Origin: Microbacterium sp. SORGH_AS_0888 | GTDB lineage: Bacteria > Actinomycetota > Actinomycetes > Actinomycetales > Microbacteriaceae | Assembly (NCBI RefSeq): GCF_030818905.1 | Contig: NZ_JAUTAZ010000001.1 | Span: 620,001 to 684,000 of the forward strand | Length of the DNA: 64,000 nt | Reading direction: 5' to 3' | Shown: one piece after another, positions 49,701 to 56,542 of the stretch | Layout: each line of letters opens with the position of its first letter | Numbering within the stretch: the first letter of the stretch is position 1 | Translations under genes and position numbers: made by a program | Notes under the pieces: model-generated | Seen by the model: the letters and a program-made list of their open reading frames with translations, nothing else | Told to the model about the DNA's origin: nothing | The model's database searches: none

Positions 49701-50040
49701 GCGAAGGGGACGGGACCGGCTCGGCGTGTGACGGCGGCACCGGGGCCGCACGCGCGTTGGCCGCGAGCAGCGTCGCGATCGCGTGTTCGCAGTCCTCCTG
49801 CAGAGGGCAGGAACAGCGTGTGGAGAGGATCCGTCCCCGCTCACGCGCTGGGTCCAGCAGGATCGTGCAGCGATAGGGCACGCTGCCGCTTCCTCGGACG
49901 ACGCTCGTCAGGGTGCGGGTGGGCGCGTCCCAGGCGAGGCTCGCCACGGCACCCGCACGAAAGCAGGCGACGCCCCGGTCATAGGCGCCGCCCCAGGCGA
50001 TCGCGCGCACCTCGACGAGGTCGACGTACGGCGCGGGCAT
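46735..50040 (-). CDS. SNF2-family helicase with N-terminal SWIM zinc finger
   Basis: A protein of about 1101 residues. A SWIM zinc finger is visible at Cys76, Cys78, Cys84 and His86 ([11 protein letters not shown]). The C-terminal half is a complete SNF2 ATPase: [17 protein letters not shown] (Walker A), [11 protein letters not shown] (DEAQ), [64 protein letters not shown]. It probably remodels or translocates on DNA; bacterial members are poorly characterised. ATG 50040 is chosen; ATG 50049 is three codons upstream. It begins 44 bp after nusB, so may share its transcript. Confidence 0.9.
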   Translation of the reverse strand: [1101 protein letters not shown]

Positions 50041-50084
50041 GCGTCCCATCCTCGCAGCCGCCACCGACAGGGCGGGCGGTCGCG

Positions 50085-50495
50085 TCAGGCGGTGCGGGCG
50101 ATGCGTCCCAGCACACCGTGCACGAAAGAGCCCGACTCGTCGGTCGAGAACTCCTTCGCGAGCTCCACCGCCTCGTCGATCGCCACCGCGCTCGGCACCT
50201 CGTCGTTGAACAGCAGCTCCCACACGCCGATGCGCAGGACCGCCCGGTCGACCGCCGGCATCCGTTCGAGCTTCCAGTCGCGCGCGTGCGTGACGATCTG
50301 CTCGTCGATCTCGTCACGGTGGTCGATGACCCCGTCGACGATCTCCCGTGCGTAGAGCCACGAGGCCTGCCGCGCGGGCTCGCTCGCGGCGCGCTGGGCC
50401 TCGGCCGCCAGCACGACCGCCGGCTCGTCGCCGCGGACGTCGGCCTGGAAGAGGATGTCGAGGGCGCGCTTGCGCGCCTTGCTGCGGGCGCTCAC
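50085..50495 (-). CDS. nusB: Transcription antitermination factor NusB
   Basis: A 136-residue all-alpha RNA-binding protein that, with NusE/S10, binds boxA in rRNA leaders. ARKRALDILFQADVRG, WKLERMPAVDRAVLRIGVWELLF and AIDEAVELAKEFSTDESGSFVHGVLGRIA are the family blocks. It starts with a GTG 3 bp after the efp stop, the conserved efp-nusB pair. Confidence 0.96.
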   Translation of the reverse strand: MSARSKARKRALDILFQADVRGDEPAVVLAAEAQRAASEPARQASWLYAREIVDGVIDHRDEIDEQIVTHARDWKLERMPAVDRAVLRIGVWELLFNDEVPSAVAIDEAVELAKEFSTDESGSFVHGVLGRIARTA

Positions 50496-50498
50496 GCG

Positions 50499-51059
50499 TC
50501 AGTTGACGCGACCGAGGTAGTCCCCGGTGCGGGTGTCGACCTTGACCTTGGTGCCGGTCTCGAGGAACAGCGGCACCTGGATCTCGTAGCCGGTCTCGAC
50601 CGTCGCGGGCTTCGTGCCGGCCGAGGAGCGGTCGCCCTGCAGGCCGGGCTCGGTGTAGGTGATCTCGAGCACGACAGAAGCCGGCAGGTCGATGTAGAGC
50701 GGGTTGCCGTTGTTGAGGGCGATCGTGACCATCTGGTTCTCGAGCAGGAAGTTGGCCGCATCGCCCACCGTCGCCGCCGGCACGTTGATCTGGTCGTAGT
50801 CGCTCGTGTCCATGAACACGAAGGAGTCGCCGTCGGTGTAGAGGTACTGGAAGTCGCGGCGGTCGACGTTCTCGATCTCGATCTTCGCGCCCGCGTTGAA
50901 CGTCTTGTCGACGACCTTGCCGGTCAGGACGTTCTTCATCTTCGTGCGGACGAACGCACCGCCCTTGCCGGGCTTGACGTGCTGGAACTCCACGATGCTC
51001 CAGAGCTGGCCGTCGATGTTGAGGACGACGCCGTTCTTGATGTCTGCGGTGGATGCCAT
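50499..51059 (-). CDS. efp: Translation elongation factor P
   Basis: A 186-residue factor that relieves ribosome stalling at polyprolines. The KOW-like N-terminal domain has [16 protein letters not shown] with the tip Lys32 that is modified in many bacteria; two OB domains follow, ending in GDYLGRVN. No epmA/epmB or ymfI-type modification gene is in the window. Transcription probably starts from a TAGAAT box about 50 bp upstream. Confidence 0.97.
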   Translation of the reverse strand: MASTADIKNGVVLNIDGQLWSIVEFQHVKPGKGGAFVRTKMKNVLTGKVVDKTFNAGAKIEIENVDRRDFQYLYTDGDSFVFMDTSDYDQINVPAATVGDAANFLLENQMVTIALNNGNPLYIDLPASVVLEITYTEPGLQGDRSSAGTKPATVETGYEIQVPLFLETGTKVKVDTRTGDYLGRVN

Positions 51060-51115
51060 GCGTGGAGTTTCCGTTCGGTGGAGGTTCGTGGGCTCGCCGC
51101 GCGGCCCGACCGCCT

Positions 51116-51121
51116 ATTCTA
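51116..51121 (-). promoter_or_regulatory. Probable -10 box (TAGAAT) for efp-nusB
   Basis: Minus-strand TAGAAT in the 96-bp aroQ-efp gap gives a leader of about 50 nt. It implies that efp-nusB is transcribed separately from the quinate module upstream. Confidence 0.45.
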
Positions 51122-51155
51122 CGGCGTACCGACGACCCCTGACCGCGACGTGGGC

Positions 51156-51620
51156 TCAGCCGTCGGCGACGCCGGCGATCGTGTCGAGGAGGCGGGTGAC
51201 GGCCGTGGCGTAGCCTGCCACGCCCTCGCCGATCACGTGGACGACCGCGACGTCGCGCACGTAGGAGAAGTGACGGAACTCCTCGCGCTCGTACACGTTC
51301 GAGATGTGGACCTCCGCGACCGGGAGGGCGACCCCGGAGAGGGCATCGCGCAGGACGACCGAGGTGTGCGTCAGCCCGCCGGGGTTGATCACGATCCCGG
51401 CGCAGTCCTCGCGCGCGGCGTGGATCGCATCGATCAGGACCCCCTCGTGGTTGCTCTGCACGGCACGCACCTCGACACCGCGAGCGGCGGCGGCCTGCGC
51501 CGCGATGCACTCGACGTCGGCGAGCGTCTCGTGCCCGTAGACGGCCGGCTCGCGGACGCCCAGCAGATTCAGGTTCGGACCGTTGACCAGCAGCAGACGA
51601 CGCGGGGTGCTCACCGTCAC
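51156..51620 (-). CDS. aroQ: Type II 3-dehydroquinate dehydratase
   Basis: A 154-residue dodecameric dehydratase interconverting 3-dehydroquinate and 3-dehydroshikimate. LLLVNGPNLNLLGVREP (with catalytic region), QSNHEGVLIDAIH, INPGGLTHTSVVLRDAL and VHISNVYEREEFRH are diagnostic. The GTG at 51620 overlaps the qsuB stop (GTGA); a GTG at 51614 is an alternative. It lies near efp, as biosynthetic aroQ usually does, yet is coupled to a catabolic gene, so it may serve both pathways (equivalent to qsuC). Confidence 0.95.
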   Translation of the reverse strand: MTVSTPRRLLLVNGPNLNLLGVREPAVYGHETLADVECIAAQAAAARGVEVRAVQSNHEGVLIDAIHAAREDCAGIVINPGGLTHTSVVLRDALSGVALPVAEVHISNVYEREEFRHFSYVRDVAVVHVIGEGVAGYATAVTRLLDTIAGVADG

Positions 51621-53458
51621 GACGCTACTCCAACGGGGGCGCTCCCCTGGGCCGCCAGCCGCACGGGCGCGTTGCCCGCGCCGAAGCCCTCGTAGCCGCC
51701 GACGCGCTCGACGAACTCGAAGAAGACCTGTCCGACCGTCTGCGTGTAGAAGTGCAGGTACTCACCCTCCTCGTCGCGGTCGTAGACGAGGTCGAGCGAG
51801 CGCAGCAGGGCGATGCGGTCCGCGCGGAGGTCGGTGCGAGCGGCCAGATCGTCGTAGTAGTTCTCCGGGATCGGCAGCACCTGCAGCCCGCGACGACGAG
51901 CCTCACGGGCGAGCGTCACGACGTCGTCGCAGCGGAAGGCCACGTGCTGGTCGGCGGCACCCGCGAGACCTCGCTCGGAGACGATCGGCGGCGCGACGTT
52001 CAGCGGTATCCGCACGGCTCCGTCCGTCGTGCCGAGCACGCGCGACTGCACGAGTCCTCGAGGGCCCGCGACGTCGGTGCGACTCATCGGGGTGAGCCCG
52101 AACACGGCGGGGTAGAAGAGCACGGACTCGTCGACGACCTGCCACGGCTGCGTGAGGCTCACGTGGTCGATCCCCACGACGGGCGAGGGATGCGGCGGGT
52201 CACCGTGCTCGAACTCCTCCGCCCACTCGGGGTCGCCCGCCGACGCCGGCGCCCAGTAGACCTGGGTGCCGTCCGGTGCCACGACGGCCGGCAGCGAGTG
52301 CTCCTGCGCATAGGTGCGCCGATACGCCTGCGGCGCCTCGAGCTCGCGCGCGCGGGCCGACTGCGCCTCCGGGTCGTCGACGGCGAGTCCGAACGCCGAC
52401 AGGTGGGGCGCGAGGTCCCGCGCATGCTGCTCGTTCAGGATCACGCGCGCCCGGCCCGCGGACCAGAGCGTGACGGCCTTGGTCCGATGCTTGCCGCGCG
52501 GCGTGAAGCCGGCCAGCTGAAGCAGCTGCTCGACCGAGGACGTGTCCTCCGCCGTCACCTCGACGAAGTCGAAGCCGCGGGGCGGGGCGACGGGGGTCAG
52601 CCGTTCCAGCGCCACATCCGCGGAGATCGCGGCGTCTCCGTGCGCACGGGCGGCGACGGCATCCTCGAGCCACCGCAGCGACCGGCGGGCCTGGCGCGCC
52701 GTGCGCACCGGATCGGTCTGCCGGAAGGTGTCGTTGAACACCTCGAGCGAGAGCGGTCCGGAATAGCCGGCATCCAGCACGCGCCGGGTGAAGTCGGCGA
52801 GGTCGAACGCTCCTTCGCCGGGGAAGAGCCGGTGATGACGGCTCCAGGAGAGCACATCCATCGAAAGGGCGGGAGCGTCCGCCAGCTGCAGGAAGAGGAT
52901 GCGCTCCCCCGGGATGTCGGCTATCCCGGCCGGATCGTGACCGCGGGAGAGCACGTGGAAGGAGTCGAGACAGACGCCGACGGCGGGGTGGTCCGCCTGC
53001 TGCACGATGCGCCACGCGCGACGATAGTCGTCCACGAAGCGTCCCCACGCCAGGGCCTCGTAGGCGATGCGCACGCCGTAGCCGGCAGCGAGCTCCCCCA
53101 GGGTGCGCAGCTGGGCCGCGCTCACGGCATCGTCGTCGATCGTCGCGGTCGCGACGTTGCTGCAGCACAGCACGGTGTCCATGCCCAGTCGCTGCATGAG
53201 CGAGAACTTCGCCTCCGCACGACGAAGCACCCGCGAGAACTCCGCCGGGCTCACGCCCTCCACGTCGCGCATGGGCTGGTAGAGGTCGAGTCCGAGTCCG
53301 AGCCGCTCCGCGAGGGCACGGATCTCCTCGGGGCTCTCCGGTGCCGCGACGAGGTCCGGCTCGAACAGCTCGACGCCGTCGAATCCCGCCGCCGCGGCGG
53401 CGGCGAGCTTGTCGCGGAGGGTTCCGCTGAGGCACACGGTGGCGATCGACGTCTTCAT
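51617..53458 (-). CDS. qsuB: 3-dehydroshikimate dehydratase, two-domain QsuB type
   Basis: A 613-residue enzyme converting 3-dehydroshikimate to protocatechuate. The N-terminal sugar-isomerase-like TIM barrel (1-270) has metal-ligand candidates Glu134 (AYEALAWGR), Asp165 (CLDSFHVL), Gln191 and Glu239 (SLEVFND). The C-terminal 4-hydroxyphenylpyruvate-dioxygenase-like VOC domain (about 290-600) has His432, His505 and Glu581. Size and architecture match QsuB of Corynebacterium glutamicum. The ATG at 53458 lies 7 nt after a TACATT box within a palindromic operator, implying a repressible leaderless mRNA. Protocatechuate ring-cleavage genes are not in the window. Confidence 0.92.
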   Translation of the reverse strand: MKTSIATVCLSGTLRDKLAAAAAAGFDGVELFEPDLVAAPESPEEIRALAERLGLGLDLYQPMRDVEGVSPAEFSRVLRRAEAKFSLMQRLGMDTVLCCSNVATATIDDDAVSAAQLRTLGELAAGYGVRIAYEALAWGRFVDDYRRAWRIVQQADHPAVGVCLDSFHVLSRGHDPAGIADIPGERILFLQLADAPALSMDVLSWSRHHRLFPGEGAFDLADFTRRVLDAGYSGPLSLEVFNDTFRQTDPVRTARQARRSLRWLEDAVAARAHGDAAISADVALERLTPVAPPRGFDFVEVTAEDTSSVEQLLQLAGFTPRGKHRTKAVTLWSAGRARVILNEQHARDLAPHLSAFGLAVDDPEAQSARARELEAPQAYRRTYAQEHSLPAVVAPDGTQVYWAPASAGDPEWAEEFEHGDPPHPSPVVGIDHVSLTQPWQVVDESVLFYPAVFGLTPMSRTDVAGPRGLVQSRVLGTTDGAVRIPLNVAPPIVSERGLAGAADQHVAFRCDDVVTLAREARRRGLQVLPIPENYYDDLAARTDLRADRIALLRSLDLVYDRDEEGEYLHFYTQTVGQVFFEFVERVGGYEGFGAGNAPVRLAAQGSAPVGVAS

Positions 53459-53465
53459 CGACCGC

Positions 53466-53471
53466 AATGTA
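53466..53471 (-). promoter_or_regulatory. -10 box (TACATT) of qsuB-aroQ
   Basis: TACATT, 7 nt, then the qsuB ATG. A -35-like TGGACC lies 18 bp further upstream (53490-53495). The box shares bases with the right arm of operator 1, so repressor binding would block polymerase. Confidence 0.55.
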
Positions 53472-53483
53472 CCACGCGGTACA
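53468..53483. promoter_or_regulatory. Operator 1, TGTACC-ACGC-GGTACA
   Basis: A perfect 6-bp inverted repeat with 4-bp spacer between divergent qsuB and tetR. A near-copy lies before qsuD at 54208-54223. Location and recurrence make it the probable target of the adjacent TetR-family regulator. Confidence 0.65.
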
Positions 53484-53505
53484 TAAGGCGGTCCATGCGC
53501 TCGGA

Positions 53506-53511
53506 TATCCT
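53506..53511 (+). promoter_or_regulatory. TANNNT box (TATCCT) for a leaderless tetR start
   Basis: TATCCT, 6 nt, then GTG at 53518. It decides the start of the regulator against the in-frame ATG at 53467, which would place the operator inside the coding region. Confidence 0.5.
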
Positions 53512-53517
53512 GACGAC

Positions 53518-54165
53518 GTGCCCGCCCGACGACGTGATCCCGACCGCACCCGAGCGGAGCTGCTGGAGGTCGCGACCGAGGTCTTCGCCGCGCAGGGCTA
53601 CTCCGGCGCCCGCGTCGACGAGATCGCCGAGCTCACCCGCACGACCAAGCGGATGATCTACTACTACTTCGGCAGCAAGGAGGGCCTCTACCTCGCGGTG
53701 CTGGAGAACGCCTACCGCGGGATCCGCCAGGCGGAACGTGGCATCGACGTCGACCACACCGATCCGGTCGAGGCGATCCGCCGTCTCGCCGAGCTGACCT
53801 TCGACCACCATGTCGGCCACGATGCCTTCATCCGGCTCGTCGCGATCGAGAACATCCACCGGGGCGAGTTCATCCGCCGACTCGCGAGCGTGCGCACGCT
53901 CAGCCAGCCGGCGAAGTCCCTCCTCGACGACATCCTCGAACGGGGCCGTGGCGTCGGCGCGTTCCGCACGGATGTCGACGCCATCGACGTCCACCTGGTC
54001 ATCAGCTCCTACTGCGTGTTCCAGGTCGCCAACCGCCACACCTTCGGGTACCTCTTCGACATCGACTTCGACGATCCCGCCCGCCGGACGCATCTGCGCG
54101 CCGTCATCGGCGACGTCGTCGTCGGCTGGCTGACCGCCCCGACCAGCTCCTCCCCCTCCGAGTGA
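53518..54165 (+). CDS. TetR/AcrR-family regulator of the quinate/shikimate module
   Basis: A 215-residue one-component regulator. Residues about 8-55 form the TetR helix-turn-helix: RAELLEVATEVFAAQGYSGARVDEIAELTRTTKRMIYYYFGSKEGLYLAVLE. The remainder is a helical ligand-binding domain related to TetR_C. It lies between the two arms of the catabolic module and next to operator 1. Quinate, shikimate or 3-dehydroshikimate is a reasonable inducer, by inference. In C. glutamicum the equivalent module is controlled by the LysR-type QsuR, so the regulator type differs here. Confidence 0.88.
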   Translation: MPARRRDPDRTRAELLEVATEVFAAQGYSGARVDEIAELTRTTKRMIYYYFGSKEGLYLAVLENAYRGIRQAERGIDVDHTDPVEAIRRLAELTFDHHVGHDAFIRLVAIENIHRGEFIRRLASVRTLSQPAKSLLDDILERGRGVGAFRTDVDAIDVHLVISSYCVFQVANRHTFGYLFDIDFDDPARRTHLRAVIGDVVVGWLTAPTSSSPSE

Positions 54166-54196
54166 GGGCACAGTTGACACGGGGCGCGGTGTTTGG

Positions 54197-54225
54197 TTCA
54201 CTCTGGACGTACCAGTTAGTACATT
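54197..54225 (+). promoter_or_regulatory. qsuD-qsuA promoter (TTCACT-17-TACATT)
   Basis: A -35-like TTCACT (54197-54202), 17-bp spacer and -10 TACATT (54220-54225) identical to the qsuB -10. The -10 overlaps operator 2. A TTGACA at 54174-54179 is an alternative -35 for a promoter further upstream. Confidence 0.5.
54208..54223. promoter_or_regulatory. Operator 2, CGTACC-AGTT-AGTACA
   Basis: Matches operator 1 (TGTACC-N4-GGTACA) at 10 of 12 arm positions, with the same spacing and the same overlap with a TACATT -10 box. It probably lets the TetR regulator control transport and dehydrogenase genes along with qsuB-aroQ. Confidence 0.6.
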
Positions 54226-54268
54226 CATACGGGTGACGCCCGTCCGTTCGGCCGAAGGAGTCCGCGAC

Positions 54269-55141
54269 ATGAGCGACCGTCCCTACCTCGTGGGGCTCGT
54301 CGGCACGGGCGTGACGCCCTCGCTCACCCCTCCGATGCACATGGCTGAGGCCACCGCCCTCGGCCTCCCCTATGTGTACCGTCCGATCGACATGTCCGTG
54401 ATCGGCCTCGGCGTCGAGCGGATCGGCGAGATCCTCGACTGGGCGGAGCGGCTCGGCTTCGACGCGCTGAACATCACCCACCCGTGCAAGCAGGCGGTCA
54501 TCCCCTACCTCGACCGCATCGACCCGGTCGCCCAGGAGCTCGGCGCCGTCAACACGGTCCTGCTCGGCGACGGCGGACGCCGCGGTCACAACACCGACAC
54601 GACGGGATTCGAGAGCGGGTTCCGGGCGGGCATGGACGGCGCGGACCTCACGCGGGTCGTGCAGCTGGGCGCCGGCGGCGCCGGCGCCGCGGTGGGCGCC
54701 GCCCTCCTGCGACTGGGCGCGGGCGCTCTCACGATCGTCGACGTCGACCAGAGCCGCGCGCGGGCACTCGCCGCCGACCTCGCCCACCGCCACGACCGGC
54801 AGGTGACCGCCGCGACTCCCCTCGAGCTGCCGACGATCCTGGCCGAGGCGTCCGGCCTCGTCCACTGCACGCCGACCGGCATGGCGGAGCACCCCGGTCT
54901 CCCCCTCCCGGCAGCCCTGCTCCGGTCCGATCTGTGGGTCGCCGACATCGTCTACCGCCCCTACGTGACCGAGCTGCTGGCCACGGCCCGCGCGCTCGGG
55001 GCCCGCACCCTCGACGGCGGACGGATGGCCGTGTTCCAGGCCGTCGACGCCTTCGAGCTCATCACCGGGGTCCGCCCGGACCCCGACCGCATGACGCAGC
55101 ATTTCCATACCCTCGTGGCCGACCACGAGATCCTCGTCTGA
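54269..55141 (+). CDS. qsuD: Quinate/shikimate dehydrogenase, NAD-type (QsuD-like)
   Basis: A 290-residue shikimate-dehydrogenase-family enzyme. Lys74 in THPCKQ and Asp110 in HNTDTTG are the catalytic pair; LGAGGAGAAVG is the dinucleotide loop. After the next strand come Asp158 and Asp160 (TIVDVDQ), where NADP-specific AroE has basic residues, so NAD use is inferred, as in catabolic quinate/shikimate dehydrogenases. AAGGAG precedes ATG 54269. It is 15 bp from the transporter gene; the biosynthetic AroE is encoded separately at 59374-60222. Confidence 0.88.
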   Translation: MSDRPYLVGLVGTGVTPSLTPPMHMAEATALGLPYVYRPIDMSVIGLGVERIGEILDWAERLGFDALNITHPCKQAVIPYLDRIDPVAQELGAVNTVLLGDGGRRGHNTDTTGFESGFRAGMDGADLTRVVQLGAGGAGAAVGAALLRLGAGALTIVDVDQSRARALAADLAHRHDRQVTAATPLELPTILAEASGLVHCTPTGMAEHPGLPLPAALLRSDLWVADIVYRPYVTELLATARALGARTLDGGRMAVFQAVDAFELITGVRPDPDRMTQHFHTLVADHEILV

Positions 55142-55156
55142 AAGGGACCCACACAG

Positions 55157-56479
55157 ATGACCACCGCCGCAACGACGCGGAAGACCCCCGTGAAGGCCGC
55201 TGTCGCCAGCTTCATGGGCAGCGCCGTCGAGTACTACGACTTCTTCCTGTTCGGCTCCGCCGCCGCCCTGATCTTCCCCCAGATCTTCTTTCCCTCCGGG
55301 GATAACGCCGCCCTCGTGATGTCCTTCGCGACCTTCGGGTTCGCCTACATCGCACGACCGGTCGGCGCCTTCTTCCTCGGGCACTTCGGCGACCGCATCG
55401 GGCGCCAGAAGGTCCTCATGTTCACGCTGCTCACGATGGGACTGTCGACCTTCGTCATCGGCTGTCTGCCGGGCTTCGCGCAGATCGGCTGGTTCGCCCC
55501 CGTGCTGCTGGTGCTGTGCCGCTTGCTGCAGGGCCTCTCCGCGGCGGGCGAGCAGGCCGGGGCCTCCTCCCTCACCCTCGAGCATGCGCCCGACGACCGT
55601 CGCGCGTTCTTCACCTCATGGACCCTGACGGGAACGCAGGGCGGACAGATCCTCGCCGCGCTCGTGTTCATCCCCGTGGTCGCCGCGCCGGACGAGTTCA
55701 AGCTGACCTGGGGATGGCGCATCCCGTTCTGGCTGTCGGCCGTCGTGGTGATCGTGGCGTTCTTCATCCGGCGGAGCCTGCACGAGACGCCCGAGTTCGA
55801 GCAGGCGAAGGCCGCCGGCGCGATCGCCCGCGTTCCGCTCGTGCCGCTCCTGCGCGATCACTGGCGCGACGTCATCCGGGTCATCCTCTGCGCCACGATC
55901 GCCGCGGTCTCGACCGTCTTCGGCAATCTCGCGCTCGCGTACGGCAAGCAGGTCGGCCTGGCCGAGAGTCTCACGCTGTGGCTCGTCGTCGTCGCCAACC
56001 TCGTCGCCCTCCTCACCCAGCCGCTGTTCGGGAAGCTCGCCGACCGCGTCGGACGCAAGCCGGTCTTCGTCTACGGCGCGCTCTCGTCCGCCGCGCTCAT
56101 GCCGTTCTACATGCTGTCGATGTCGAGCGGCCAGACCTGGCTCATCTTCGCGCTCGCCGTGCTCACCTTCTCGTGCGGCTACGCGGCCGCCAACGCCGTC
56201 TGGCCCGCTTTCTACGGCGAGATGTTCAGCACCAGAGTGCGGTTCTCCGGGATGGCGATCGGCACGCAGCTCGGTTTCCTCATGGCCGGCTTCGCCCCCA
56301 CGATCGTCGCGGCGCTCGGCGGCGTCGCGCAGGGCGGCTGGGTCGTCATCAGCGTGTTCACCGCGGTCGTCGCGCTCATCGCGGCGGGCTCGGCGCTCAC
56401 GGCACGCGAGACCAGGAACGTCGCGACCGGCGACCTCGGGGTCACCCCGCAGCGCACGCCGCAGCCGGTCGCCGTCTGA
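55157..56479 (+). CDS. qsuA: MHS-family MFS transporter, probable shikimate/quinate uptake
   Basis: A 440-residue, 12-helix metabolite:H+ symporter. SAVEYYDFFLFGSAAALIFPQIFFP near the N-terminus and GHFGDRIGRQKVL in loop 2-3 are signatures of the ShiA/ProP/KgtP group. Position after the dehydrogenase gene and under the same operator points to shikimate or quinate as substrate; specificity is inferred from context. It ends at a large hairpin shared with convergent aroB. Confidence 0.85.
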   Translation: MTTAATTRKTPVKAAVASFMGSAVEYYDFFLFGSAAALIFPQIFFPSGDNAALVMSFATFGFAYIARPVGAFFLGHFGDRIGRQKVLMFTLLTMGLSTFVIGCLPGFAQIGWFAPVLLVLCRLLQGLSAAGEQAGASSLTLEHAPDDRRAFFTSWTLTGTQGGQILAALVFIPVVAAPDEFKLTWGWRIPFWLSAVVVIVAFFIRRSLHETPEFEQAKAAGAIARVPLVPLLRDHWRDVIRVILCATIAAVSTVFGNLALAYGKQVGLAESLTLWLVVVANLVALLTQPLFGKLADRVGRKPVFVYGALSSAALMPFYMLSMSSGQTWLIFALAVLTFSCGYAAANAVWPAFYGEMFSTRVRFSGMAIGTQLGFLMAGFAPTIVAALGGVAQGGWVVISVFTAVVALIAAGSALTARETRNVATGDLGVTPQRTPQPVAV

Positions 56480-56486
56480 GCCGCCG

Positions 56487-56535
56487 CGGGCCCCGGCGCG
56501 CCGCTCCCACAACCGGGAGCCCGCACCGGGGCCCG
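56487..56535. terminator. Bidirectional terminator between qsuA and aroB
   Basis: Outer arms CGGGCCCCGG (56487-56496) and CCGGGGCCCG (56526-56535) and inner arms GCTCCC (56503-56508) and GGGAGC (56515-56520) form a two-tier hairpin with loop ACAACC. It separates the catabolic module from the aro operon. Confidence 0.65.
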
Positions 56536-56542
56536 TTCGCGG

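Noticed and set aside
53467-53517. ATG at 53467 as the TetR start
   Set aside because: It would place operator 1 inside the coding region and lacks a promoter or Shine-Dalgarno; the GTG at 53518 has TATCCT-N6 before it and begins just before the DNA-binding domain.
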